Source: Candidatus Halomonas stercoripullorum
Lineage (GTDB): Bacteria; Pseudomonadota; Gammaproteobacteria; Pseudomonadales; Halomonadaceae
NCBI GenBank assembly: GCA_019114645.1
Contig: DXFC01000257.1
Location: 1-7,561 of the forward strand
Reading direction: 5' to 3'
Length of the DNA: 7,561 bases
The translations under genes were made by a program, and so were the position numbers. The notes below the pieces were generated by a model, which saw only the letters and a program-made list of their open reading frames with translations, was not told the DNA's origin and ran no database searches. This document shows, one piece after another, positions 1-6,466 of the stretch; within the stretch, counting starts at the first letter, position 1; the number at the start of each line of letters is the position of its first letter.

Positions 1-572
1 GCGGTGACGTGAGCCTTGATGGTGGCTTCGGAAACATTCAACTCATAAGCAATCTGCTTGTTGAGCAGCCCTTCGGTCAGCATATTGAGCACGCGGAATT
101 GCTGCGGCGTCAGTGAAGCGATGGCCTCGGCAAAGCGCGCCTCCTCTTCATTGACATCCCCCAGCGTATCGGCCAGCTCCTGAGGCAACCACACTTCTCC
201 GGCTAAAATTTCGCTAACCGCCTCGGCAATCAATTGCAGCGAGGAGGACTTGGGAATGAAGCCCGAAGCACCGTAATCGATAGCCCGACGCACAACATGC
301 GGTTCATCACTGCCGGACACCACGGCGACCGGTACATCCGGTGTTTGTCCACGCAGCTGGATCAACCCGGAAAAGCCATGCGCTCCGGGCATGTGCAAAT
401 CCAGCAGGATGAGATCGGCATCAGGATGTCGAATGACAACCTCGGAAGTCGCCTCCATGGTATCGGCTTCGATGATCTCGGCCTGAGGCGCGAGCTGACG
501 CAATGCCTGCGTCAGCGCAGCACGGAACAGCGGATGATCATCGGCTACGATGAATTTCTGGGAAAACGCCAT
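1..572 (-). CDS. LuxR/NarL-family response regulator (ErdR/CrbR-like), C-terminus cut by window edge
   Basis: This is a DNA-binding two-component response regulator; 190 codons are visible. The N-terminal receiver domain (about residues 5-122) carries the acidic pair D11/D12, the phospho-acceptor D58 in LILLDLHMPG, S86 at the conserved Ser/Thr position, and K108 in FIPKSSS. A LuxR-type HTH begins near residue 153 (LTPQQFRVLNMLTEGLLNKQ, then IAYELNVSEATIKAHV), and the window ends inside its recognition helix. The ATG at 572-570 is chosen because GGAGGAG lies 4 nt upstream. The SSS after the receiver lysine and the LTPQQFRVL/LLNKQIAYEL HTH resemble ErdR of Pseudomonas and CrbR of Vibrio, regulators of acetate/ethanol metabolism including acs. 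That specific role is inference: no cognate kinase or acs is visible. The gene diverges from the KGG stress gene across about 297 bp. Confidence 0.93.
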   Translation of the reverse strand, partial: MAFSQKFIVADDHPLFRAALTQALRQLAPQAEIIEADTMEATSEVVIRHPDADLILLDLHMPGAHGFSGLIQLRGQTPDVPVAVVSGSDEPHVVRRAIDYGASGFIPKSSSLQLIAEAVSEILAGEVWLPQELADTLGDVNEEEARFAEAIASLTPQQFRVLNMLTEGLLNKQIAYELNVSEATIKAHVT

Positions 573-660
573 GGATTCTCCTCCGGTTCCTTGCGCAGTT
601 TCTTTAACCGCCAGGACGATATTTATGTTTTTTTAGCCCCTATATACTACCTCATGCGTT
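573..660 (-). promoter_or_regulatory. Leader and AT-rich probable promoter segment of the response regulator gene
   Basis: Read on the minus strand, the ribosome binding site GGAGGAG sits at about 577-583, 4 nt before the ATG at 572. Upstream, 619-652 is conspicuously AT-rich compared with its surroundings and contains TAGTATATAG and CATAAATAT. Either could serve as a -10 element, but I find no convincing -35 at proper spacing (the best is TTGGGA about 18 bp from AGTATA). I therefore mark only a probable promoter zone and not a defined promoter. Confidence 0.3.
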
Positions 661-737
661 AGCGCTTCCCAAGCACATGCCGCTTAACATGGGAAATTCT
701 CCACAACGTTTCTTTGCACATGGATACAGCATCTACC

Positions 738-767
738 TTGATAGGCTTTCACAACCACTTCTATCTT
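738..767 (+). promoter_or_regulatory. Predicted promoter of the KGG stress-protein gene
   Basis: TTGATA at 738-743 matches the -35 consensus TTGACA at 5 of 6 positions. It is followed after 18 bp by TATCTT at 762-767, which matches TATAAT at 4 of 6. The context TTCTATCTT also resembles the C-rich -10 elements favoured by RpoS, which would suit a stress protein; the RpoS link is inference. It predicts a transcript start near 774 and a leader of roughly 95 nt before the ATG at 870. Confidence 0.4.
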
Positions 768-793
768 CCTAGGTGATGGCAAACGCCAGCAGT

Positions 794-849
794 GCCGGGT
801 CTTTCCCGGCGAATGGTAAACGGATGTACATATGCATGGTTCACCATGC
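794..849 (+). promoter_or_regulatory. Two consecutive hairpins in the leader of the KGG stress gene
   Basis: GCCGGG (794-799) pairs perfectly with CCCGGC (805-810) around a 5-nt loop. GCATGG (834-839) pairs perfectly with CCATGC (844-849) around a 4-nt loop. The second stem ends 7 nt before the AAGGAG ribosome binding site, so it leaves that site single-stranded as drawn. Neither hairpin has a T-tract, so they are not terminators. They may stabilise the 5' end or modulate translation. Function is inferred only from position. Confidence 0.35.
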
Positions 850-869
850 CGATTGCAAGGAGATATACC

Positions 870-1163
870 ATGGCACAGCGCAACCAAAACCCCGGCAACT
901 TTGCCAATGATCCGCAAAAGGCCTCCGAAGCCGGCAAGAAGGGTGGTCAACACAGTAGCGGTAATTTCGCCAACGATCCGCAAAAAGCTTCCGAGGCAGG
1001 CAAAAAAGGCGGGCAGCGCAGTAGCGGCAACTTCGCCAACGATCCACAGCGAGCCTCCGAAGCCGGTCAGAAAGGCGGCCAGAACAGCAGCGGCAACTTT
1101 GCCAATGACCGCCAGAAGGCCTCCGAGGCCGGCCGCAAGGGTGGCAAGAGTCAAGGTCGCTGA
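870..1163 (+). CDS. KGG-repeat (stress-induced repeat motif) hydrophilic stress protein, 97 aa
   Basis: The protein consists almost entirely of four tandem 22-residue units (residues 9-30, 31-52, 53-74, 75-96) of the form GNFANDPQKASEAGKKGGQ plus three linking residues. This is the KGG motif of E. coli YciG and Bacillus GsiB, families of very hydrophilic, probably disordered proteins linked to general stress, starvation and desiccation. It has no Cys, Trp, Tyr, signal peptide or membrane segment, so it is expected in the cytoplasm. ATG 870 is chosen over the in-frame upstream GTG 792 and ATGs 813 and 846, because AAGGAG at 857-862 lies 7 nt before it and the repeat-bearing protein then has a short unstructured N-terminus. 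It is monocistronic, with its own predicted promoter and terminator. The last repeat differs most (DRQ for DPQ, RKGGKSQ). The biochemical function is not established for the family. Confidence 0.93.
   Translation: MAQRNQNPGNFANDPQKASEAGKKGGQHSSGNFANDPQKASEAGKKGGQRSSGNFANDPQRASEAGQKGGQNSSGNFANDRQKASEAGRKGGKSQGR
894..1157 (+). repeat. Four tandem 66-bp coding repeats (KGG units)
   Basis: Units at 894-959, 960-1025, 1026-1091 and 1092-1157 encode the 22-residue KGG repeat. The copies are similar but carry many synonymous differences (for example AACTTTGCC versus AATTTCGCC, and GCCTCC versus GCTTCC). This points to an older duplication kept by selection on the protein, not a fresh expansion. Unit number could still vary between strains. 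Confidence 0.9.
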
Positions 1164-1183
1164 TTCTCGTCATCGCTAGCTTG

Positions 1184-1213
1184 GGCTGCCGGAGTTCGCT
1201 TCGGCAGCCTTTT
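1184..1213 (+). terminator. Rho-independent terminator after the KGG gene
   Basis: GGCTGCCG (1184-1191) pairs perfectly with CGGCAGCC (1202-1209) around a 10-nt loop and is followed by TTTT (1210-1213). It lies 20 bp after the TGA of the KGG gene. On the minus strand no T-run follows the stem, so it should terminate mainly rightward transcription, although the convergent hydrolase gene ends only 65 bp away. Confidence 0.8.
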
Positions 1214-1277
1214 GAGTCAGGCGAAGGGCAAAGTCATCGATTTGCTGCCGTGCGGAATCATGGTGACGCGGAAGGGG

Positions 1278-3320
1278 TCACATGTGATCGCGGGGGATCA
1301 CCCGCTCCCAGTTCTTGGAGAAGACCCGATAGTCTTCTTCGTAGGCATCGAGCTGGGCATGGATGAAAAAATTGCTCTCATCGCAACTCAGTATCGTGCG
1401 CGTATAGACTTCAACATTCCAGTCGTCACGCTTGAAGGCACGTTCGGTATAGGTCTCGCCACGTGCCGAGGTAAAGTCATCATATTGGGTACTGTACCAT
1501 TCGCGAGTGCTCCGGCGCACTTCCGTCCCGGTCTCCTCGATGCGAAAGTGGCCCTGGTCGTTGATAACCTCGAGTGTTGCTTCTTTCGCTGCCAGATCAC
1601 GATGCAACAGCCAGTTATGCTCGCTGGTCGCAAAGTGGTGAACCTTGAGCGGTGGGGCCTCTTCAGGCTCGTCGAAAGCGGGCAATCGTGCATCCTCCTC
1701 GCCCGGTTTACGCTCAGGCAGGATTAGCGTGCTGCTGTCAGGATAGATATCGACCTGCGCGGCCTCTGGCGGTAGCCAAGCCAGTGGCCAGTAGGAAGTA
1801 GAAACCGATACACGCAGCTGATGTCCCGGTGGAAAGCGCTGGGCAATCCCGTTCATCGGAATTCGCACCCGATAACGCCGGTGTGGTATCAGCGGCTCGG
1901 GACTGGCGTCGCTATCGCGATGCGACAAGTTGAGCAGGCCATAGGTAACGCGGGTCGCCTTGCCGTCGGGCGCCACATCGGATAGCCGCACAGCCAGCAT
2001 TGCCTGCGGCTTATTGCAGGAGAGCTCGAACTCCAGCTCTGGCCGACCAAAGATATCAAGAGCCTCGGGCAGCGGCTGGCTGGTGAAGATCAGCGAACCG
2101 CCATCCTCTTCACGCTGATCGCCTGGCAGGTCTGGTGTTGCGGCGTACGAGCACCACTTGCCGGCGGCCAGACCGACACTGAGCGGCGATTGCAGTCCCT
2201 GGGCGCGCTCCTGCCCCCCATGCTGCTGAGCTCCCCCATGCCCTTCCCCCAGGCAAATGGTATAGGGGGCCAGGGCATAGCGACGTTCCGTGATATTGCG
2301 CGATGGCCAACTAGACTCGCCGATCCAACGTCCCGGCCGCTCTTCATAGGCGGTTTCGGGCGGCACGCTATCTTGTTGCCAGGCACGCAGCATAGGCTCC
2401 TCCATGATGCCGCTGTCGATGCCCTTGAGCCAATGATCCCACCAGCGCAGCGCTTCTTGCAGAAAGCCGATAGCCGGTCCCGGCAAGCCTTGGTGAGGGT
2501 ACTTGTGCCCCCAAGGGCCGATTAACCCTTTACGCGGCACCTCCAGATGCTGCATCAGACGCAGTACAGTATTGGTGAACCCATCAGCCCAGCCGCCGAT
2601 GGCATACACCGGGCACTGGATCGCCGAGTAATACTCATTCACCGAACTGGTTGACCAGTAGGCACTGCGCCGCTGATGTTCAAGCCAGGGCTCAAGCCAC
2701 AGGCCACTGTTTTCCATGCGGTCGAACCACATGTCGCGCCAGCGATCGCCAACGATCTTTGGGTCCGGCGGCAAGCTATTGAACGCAAACATGACGGTGG
2801 CCTCGGAGAGGTTGTCGCCCAGCAGACAGCCGCCCATGTAATGCATATTGTCGGCGTAGAGATCATCACTTGAGCAGATGCTGATGATCGCCTTGAGCGC
2901 TGGCGGCTGTTTAGCCGCCACCTGCAAGCTATTGAAACCGCCCCAGGAGATACCCATCATGCCGACCTTTCCATCGCACCAGGACTGCTCGGCGATCCAG
3001 GCGATGGCATCCACACCATCCTCCTGCTCCTGCTGGGTGTATTCGTCGGTAACCACACCATCGGAATCACCGCTGCCGCGCATATCGACACGCACACAAA
3101 CATAGCCGTGACCCGCCATGTAAGAGTGGTTAGCGTCGTCACGAGCCCGGGTAATGTCGCGCTTGCGATAAGGAATGTACTCCATGATCGCCGGCAGCGA
3201 CGTACGTTCAGCCTCCTCCGGCAGCCAGATTCGCGCCGCCAACTGGGCGCCGTCACGCATTGGAATGAAGACGTTCTCTATTTCACGGACCTGATAGGGA
3301 AACGATTCGACAATGCTCAC
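1278..3320 (-). CDS. CocE/NonD-family (peptidase S15-type) alpha/beta hydrolase, about 680 aa
   Basis: This is a serine hydrolase of the family that includes cocaine esterase CocE, X-Pro dipeptidyl-peptidase and alpha-amino-acid ester hydrolases, which cleave ester or amide bonds. Numbered from the GTG start, the catalytic triad is Ser125 in GISWGG, Asp246 in GGWADGFTN and His272 in GPWGHKYPH. The N-terminal strand region has FIPMRDGAQLAARIWLP and the DMRGSGDSDG segment. A C-terminal jelly-roll of the PepX_C type (roughly 370-545) is followed by a further ~130 residues ending in WERVIPRDHM. That tail makes it longer than classical CocE (about 570 aa), but such tails occur in proteobacterial homologues. 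No signal peptide is seen, so it is probably cytoplasmic. GTG 3320-3318 is preferred because AAGGAGG lies just upstream at 3325-3331; an in-frame ATG at 3335-3333 would add five residues but overlaps that site. It is the second gene of an operon with the ATP-grasp gene. The substrate is unknown. Confidence 0.92.
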   Translation of the reverse strand: MSIVESFPYQVREIENVFIPMRDGAQLAARIWLPEEAERTSLPAIMEYIPYRKRDITRARDDANHSYMAGHGYVCVRVDMRGSGDSDGVVTDEYTQQEQEDGVDAIAWIAEQSWCDGKVGMMGISWGGFNSLQVAAKQPPALKAIISICSSDDLYADNMHYMGGCLLGDNLSEATVMFAFNSLPPDPKIVGDRWRDMWFDRMENSGLWLEPWLEHQRRSAYWSTSSVNEYYSAIQCPVYAIGGWADGFTNTVLRLMQHLEVPRKGLIGPWGHKYPHQGLPGPAIGFLQEALRWWDHWLKGIDSGIMEEPMLRAWQQDSVPPETAYEERPGRWIGESSWPSRNITERRYALAPYTICLGEGHGGAQQHGGQERAQGLQSPLSVGLAAGKWCSYAATPDLPGDQREEDGGSLIFTSQPLPEALDIFGRPELEFELSCNKPQAMLAVRLSDVAPDGKATRVTYGLLNLSHRDSDASPEPLIPHRRYRVRIPMNGIAQRFPPGHQLRVSVSTSYWPLAWLPPEAAQVDIYPDSSTLILPERKPGEEDARLPAFDEPEEAPPLKVHHFATSEHNWLLHRDLAAKEATLEVINDQGHFRIEETGTEVRRSTREWYSTQYDDFTSARGETYTERAFKRDDWNVEVYTRTILSCDESNFFIHAQLDAYEEDYRVFSKNWERVIPRDHM

Positions 3321-3324
3321 GGTT

Positions 3325-3331
3325 CCTCCTT
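3325..3331 (-). promoter_or_regulatory. Ribosome binding site that decides the hydrolase start
   Basis: On the minus strand AAGGAGG is followed by AACC and then GTG at 3320-3318. The upstream ATG at 3335-3333 immediately follows the ATP-grasp stop codon (TGAATG) but lies 5' of this site and lacks one of its own in a suitable place. The GTG is therefore the better start, with translation likely coupled to the upstream gene. Confidence 0.7.
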
Positions 3332-3335
3332 GCAT

Positions 3336-4625
3336 TCATTCGACAGGTTCAATCTCAAACGTGAGAGCTTCCAGGCAGGCCCGGTAACGCTCTTCAATCT
3401 GATCGTGATCATCACCCGCGATGTATAGCGTGCCCAGGCGGTAACTGAAGCTGTCCTGGTGCATCAAGTCACTCAGACGCATGCCCGGTTCCACGTCGAT
3501 ACGCACCTTAGTGCCGGGAAAACGCTCACTCAGCGCCTTGATTTCCCCCTCGCTCGGTACCCGTTTGACGATGCCGTCCCTATGCTCGTAAGGGATGTAA
3601 CACTTTGCCGCCACCACTGCCTCACCCTGGCGGTTCGTCAGCGAGGGGCGCTCTCCAAAAGCGATATCGACAGCCACCTCGTGGTTCGACATGCCATCGA
3701 CCATGATGAAGATTTCGCTATGCGACTGGGAGATACGCGTATTCACCTCGATCAGCCACAGCTTGTCCCGTTCTTCATCCCACATGAACTCGACATTGAA
3801 GCAGCCGTTGTCATAGCCAATGTGCTCAAGGAACTGCCGCGACACATCGATCATCTGATGGTGCACACGTTCCGGCAGATTGCTCGGGTACTCGAGACGG
3901 TCATAAGGAATGTCCTTGTTGACCGAATTGGGCTGGGCAATGATGCCGTGGACGTTGAATTCGCCGCGGTAGACGGTGCCTTCCGGCGCCCCTTGCACCC
4001 CTGAGATGATCTGCTCGGCGATGCATGAATTGCCGTCCATTTGGCGTATTTCCGGCGGCAACTCAGCATACCGCAGTGCCTCATTGAACGGGTCGCCCAA
4101 TTGGCGAATGCCTTGGCGTATCTCCTCGATCGCCGCGCGGAACTGCTCCTCGTTTTCGATCTTGAAACCCAAGTGCGAGGAGAATGCCTTGATGGGTTTG
4201 ATCCAGAACGGATAATCCAACGTCACTTGAGAAAGCGGATCATCGGCGAAGGGGTCCACCCCACAAAATTCGGGTACGACTTCTGGAATGACCTTCTTCT
4301 GTTCCAGTCGGCTCCAGTACTTATGTTCGCACTTCAACACGCTCTCGACCGAAGGCGACGGAATGTCGTACTCCTTGCACAGGATGGGGACCAATAGGCT
4401 GGTGGGAAAATCCCACTGGGCAATGATGGCATCGACAGTGCCGTCGAATGCCTGCAGTTTGCTGCGAGCCTCATTTAGCAAATTATCGAAGGAAAAACTG
4501 GGGGACTCGACAGCCGTCTTGACCGACAGCAGGCTATGCACTTTGAACTTCTCGGAGTGGCGTAAAGTTTCCAGCTCCTCACGCTGCTGCTCTTCCAGTG
4601 CCACGACAAAGATATTCCGTTTCAT
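3336..4625 (-). CDS. ATP-grasp domain protein (putative carboxylate-amine/thiol ligase), 429 aa
   Basis: ATP-grasp enzymes activate a carboxylate as an acyl phosphate and join it to an amine or thiol. An N-terminal pre-ATP-grasp region (about 1-95, with DAIIAQWDFPTSLLVP) precedes the ATP-grasp fold. K102 in HKYWSRLEQKK and K143 in PFWIKPIKAFSS fit the two nucleotide-binding lysines. E204 in CIAEQIISG fits the hinge acidic residue. E279 in FNVEF and E293/N295 in LIEVNTRISQSHSEI fit the Mg-binding residues. A C-terminal ATP-grasp subdomain (about 335-429) follows. No signal peptide or membrane segment is seen, so it is cytoplasmic. The ATG at 4625 has AAGGAGA at 4631-4637. It is first in an operon with the S15-type hydrolase. 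The fold is secure but the acceptor and donor are not: amino-acid or dipeptide ligation, or modification of a small carboxylate, are all possible. I do not recognise a named enzyme. Confidence 0.9.
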   Translation of the reverse strand: MKRNIFVVALEEQQREELETLRHSEKFKVHSLLSVKTAVESPSFSFDNLLNEARSKLQAFDGTVDAIIAQWDFPTSLLVPILCKEYDIPSPSVESVLKCEHKYWSRLEQKKVIPEVVPEFCGVDPFADDPLSQVTLDYPFWIKPIKAFSSHLGFKIENEEQFRAAIEEIRQGIRQLGDPFNEALRYAELPPEIRQMDGNSCIAEQIISGVQGAPEGTVYRGEFNVHGIIAQPNSVNKDIPYDRLEYPSNLPERVHHQMIDVSRQFLEHIGYDNGCFNVEFMWDEERDKLWLIEVNTRISQSHSEIFIMVDGMSNHEVAVDIAFGERPSLTNRQGEAVVAAKCYIPYEHRDGIVKRVPSEGEIKALSERFPGTKVRIDVEPGMRLSDLMHQDSFSYRLGTLYIAGDDHDQIEERYRACLEALTFEIEPVE

Positions 4626-4915
4626 CTATCTCTCCTTGATAGCTCCATTGGAAAGCGCGACTCCATGGGAAAATGCCGCGCTTCCTCTCGTCCTTCTCCT
4701 TCCTCAAGATACGTAGTCCCTGCCTGAGGTTCCATGCTCAAGACGATTCTTTACCCTTCGTTATGGCTGTGAAACAAACTTGCCTCGCCACGACGGGCTT
4801 CAATACGGCGGACTACTCTGACTCATCAGGATCCGTTTGGCGTAGCGAACAGGTCGGACTAGGCTGATAAGACGAGGCCTGTGGCCAAGCAGCATACAGC
4901 CAAGGATGGAGCCCG
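4626..4915. promoter_or_regulatory. Divergent intergenic region between the ATP-grasp operon and ligD
   Basis: This 290-bp region must hold the promoters of both divergent units. It contains the AAGGAGA site of the ATP-grasp gene (4631-4637) and the AAGGA/GGAG site of ligD (4902-4911, before ATG 4916). Candidate hexamers for either direction (for example TTGTTT with TAAAGA at 18 bp on the minus strand, or TTGCCT with ATACGG at 17 bp on the plus strand) match consensus poorly, so I do not assign promoters. I see no terminator or RNA gene here, and the short ORFs across it have no recognisable content. Confidence 0.45.
4643..4678 (-). repeat. Imperfect direct repeat in the ATP-grasp leader, possible operator
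   Basis: CTCCATTGGAAAGCG (4643-4657) and CTCCATGGGAAAATGCCG (4661-4678) are related copies whose cores, TCCATTGGA (4644-4652) and TCCATGGGA (4662-4670), are each nearly palindromic and start 18 bp apart. They lie directly upstream of the ATP-grasp ribosome binding site. Such pairs can be operator half-sites, but they are short and could be chance. Confidence 0.25.
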
Positions 4916-5833
4916 ATGGAGCGACTTGAGGAGTATCGCCGCAAGCGAGATTTCACACGTACCCGAGAGCCCGCCGGCGGTACTGACCGCAATGGAACGA
5001 GTGAGCTCTATGTGATGCACAAGCATGCTGCCAGCCACGATCACTTCGACCTGCGCCTGGAGCAGGACGGCGTATTGCGCAGTTGGGCCCTGCCCAAGGG
5101 ACCGAGCCTGGTACCCGGCGAGAAGCGTTTAGCTGTTGAAGTAGAGGATCACCCTCTGGAGTATGCCGACTTTGAAGGCAGCATCCCTGAAAAGGCTTAT
5201 GGCGGCGGCACCGTCATGCTGTGGGACCGGGGTCGCTGGCGACTCAAGGGACGCTCAAGGAAAGATCGCATCGATATCGAACTCGACGGCGAACGGCTCA
5301 AGGGCAGCTGGACCCTGACCCGCATGAGCGGCAAACGTCAGGATAAGCATGGTCGCAACTGGCTACTGATCAAGCGTCATGATGACAAACCCCGCATGGA
5401 AGCGTCACTCAGCGTGGAACTGGATGCCAGCGTTGCCAGCGGGCGCAGCATGAGCGAGATTGCCGAGGCGCATGACGAGACTAACTCGCTCAACGCTGTC
5501 CACCTGCCCGATCCAGCGCTACTCACCAATGCCCGAAAAGCAGCATTATCACAGGTAGCGACCCCCCAACTCGCTACTTTGGCCCGTGAGGTACCGACAC
5601 AAGGTGAATGGCTGCACGAGATCAAGCTCGACGGCTACCGCCTGCTCGCTCATATCGACAAGGATGGGGTCCGACTGACGACTCGCAACGGTAAGGACTG
5701 GACCCAGCGCTTTCCTGAAATTGCCCGGGCACTGGCCGCGTTGCCGATCACAACGGCCCGGCTCGATGGCGAAGTGGTGGCCCTGGGTGAAGACGGAATC
5801 AGCCGCTTCGGCCAACTTCAAGAGGCGCTCTAA
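4916..5833 (+). CDS. ligD: N-terminal LigD fragment: complete 3'-phosphoesterase domain plus truncated ligase, 305 aa
   Basis: This is what would be translated from the ligD start to the TAA. The phosphoesterase domain, which trims 3'-phosphates and ribonucleotides at broken ends, appears complete. H37, H43, D45, R47, H79 and Y83 line up, at a constant offset of five, with the active-site residues known from P. aeruginosa LigD (H42, H48, D50, R52, H84, Y88); that alignment is from memory of the family. The ligase part keeps the adenylate-accepting lysine K237 and LDGEV but lacks motifs IIIa-V and the OB-fold, so it cannot seal nicks. Phosphoesterase-only proteins exist naturally in some bacteria and archaea, so this fragment could be functional. 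The ATG at 4916 has AAGGATGGAG upstream (4902-4911). Confidence 0.5.
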   Translation: MERLEEYRRKRDFTRTREPAGGTDRNGTSELYVMHKHAASHDHFDLRLEQDGVLRSWALPKGPSLVPGEKRLAVEVEDHPLEYADFEGSIPEKAYGGGTVMLWDRGRWRLKGRSRKDRIDIELDGERLKGSWTLTRMSGKRQDKHGRNWLLIKRHDDKPRMEASLSVELDASVASGRSMSEIAEAHDETNSLNAVHLPDPALLTNARKAALSQVATPQLATLAREVPTQGEWLHEIKLDGYRLLAHIDKDGVRLTTRNGKDWTQRFPEIARALAALPITTARLDGEVVALGEDGISRFGQLQEAL

Positions 5834-6466
5834 AACCAACGTACCGCCTCGCTGGTTTACTTCCTTTTCGATCTGCCCTATTTCGAGGGTCATGACCTCG
5901 AGGACGTCCCGTTGCGTGAGCGCAAGCGCACACTCAAAGCCCTGCTCGATGCTGCCAACATGCATACAGGCACCCTTCGTTACAGCGACCATCTCGATAG
6001 CCAAGGCAGAGCTTTTTACGAGCGCGCCTGTCAAATGGGGCTCGAAGGCATAATCTGCAAGCGCGCTGACAGCCGCTACCAGCAGAAGCGCAGTCGCGAC
6101 TGGCTCAAGGTCAAGTGTGCCAGCCACGAGGAGTTCGTTATCGGGGGGTATACCGACCCCAGCGGATCGCGTAGCGGTTTTGGCTCGCTGCTGATGGGCG
6201 CCCATGACCAAGAGGGATTGATCTACGCCGGACGTGTGGGTACCGGCTTCAACACCCGGCAATTGACTCAGCTGAGCGCCACCTTGCAGGAGCTCGAGGT
6301 CGAACGCTCACCCTTCCATGGCAAAGTGCCTGATAGCCGCGCGGTGCACTGGGTGCGCCCTGAACTTGTCATTGAAGTGGAGTTCACCGAGCGCACCCGT
6401 GATGGTCGCTTACGCCACCCCATCTTTCGCGGGTTGCGCGAGGATCGTAACCCCGAGGAGATTCGC

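Noticed and set aside
234..662. Plus-strand open frame of 142 codons opposite the response regulator
   Set aside because: It is a shadow of a clearly conserved receiver-domain gene with a good start on the other strand.
792..869. N-terminal extension of the KGG protein from an upstream GTG (or ATG 813/846)
   Set aside because: The extension runs through both leader hairpins and the ribosome binding site and has no repeat-like sequence. AAGGAG at proper spacing clearly marks ATG 870.
684..1154. Minus-strand open frame of 156 codons opposite the KGG gene, with hydrophobic Gly/Leu/Ala-rich repeats
   Set aside because: It is the exact antisense reading of the four hydrophilic repeats. It starts at a TTG without a ribosome binding site and ends in sequence with no family resemblance. 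The open frame follows from codon composition.
1212..1727. Plus-strand open frame of 171 codons opposite the 3' end of the CocE-type hydrolase
   Set aside because: The minus-strand hydrolase has conserved catalytic residues and family-typical ending. The opposite frame has no recognisable domain.
5831..5833. Programmed stop-codon readthrough at the ligD TAA
   Set aside because: The context (CTC TAA AAC) does not match known readthrough contexts, and no downstream structure is apparent. A plain nonsense mutation or sequencing error is simpler.
5549..6262. Minus-strand open frame of 237 codons inside ligD
   Set aside because: It is antisense to conserved LigD motifs (KLDGYR, EGIICKR). It is long only because of GC-rich codon use and has no domain of its own.
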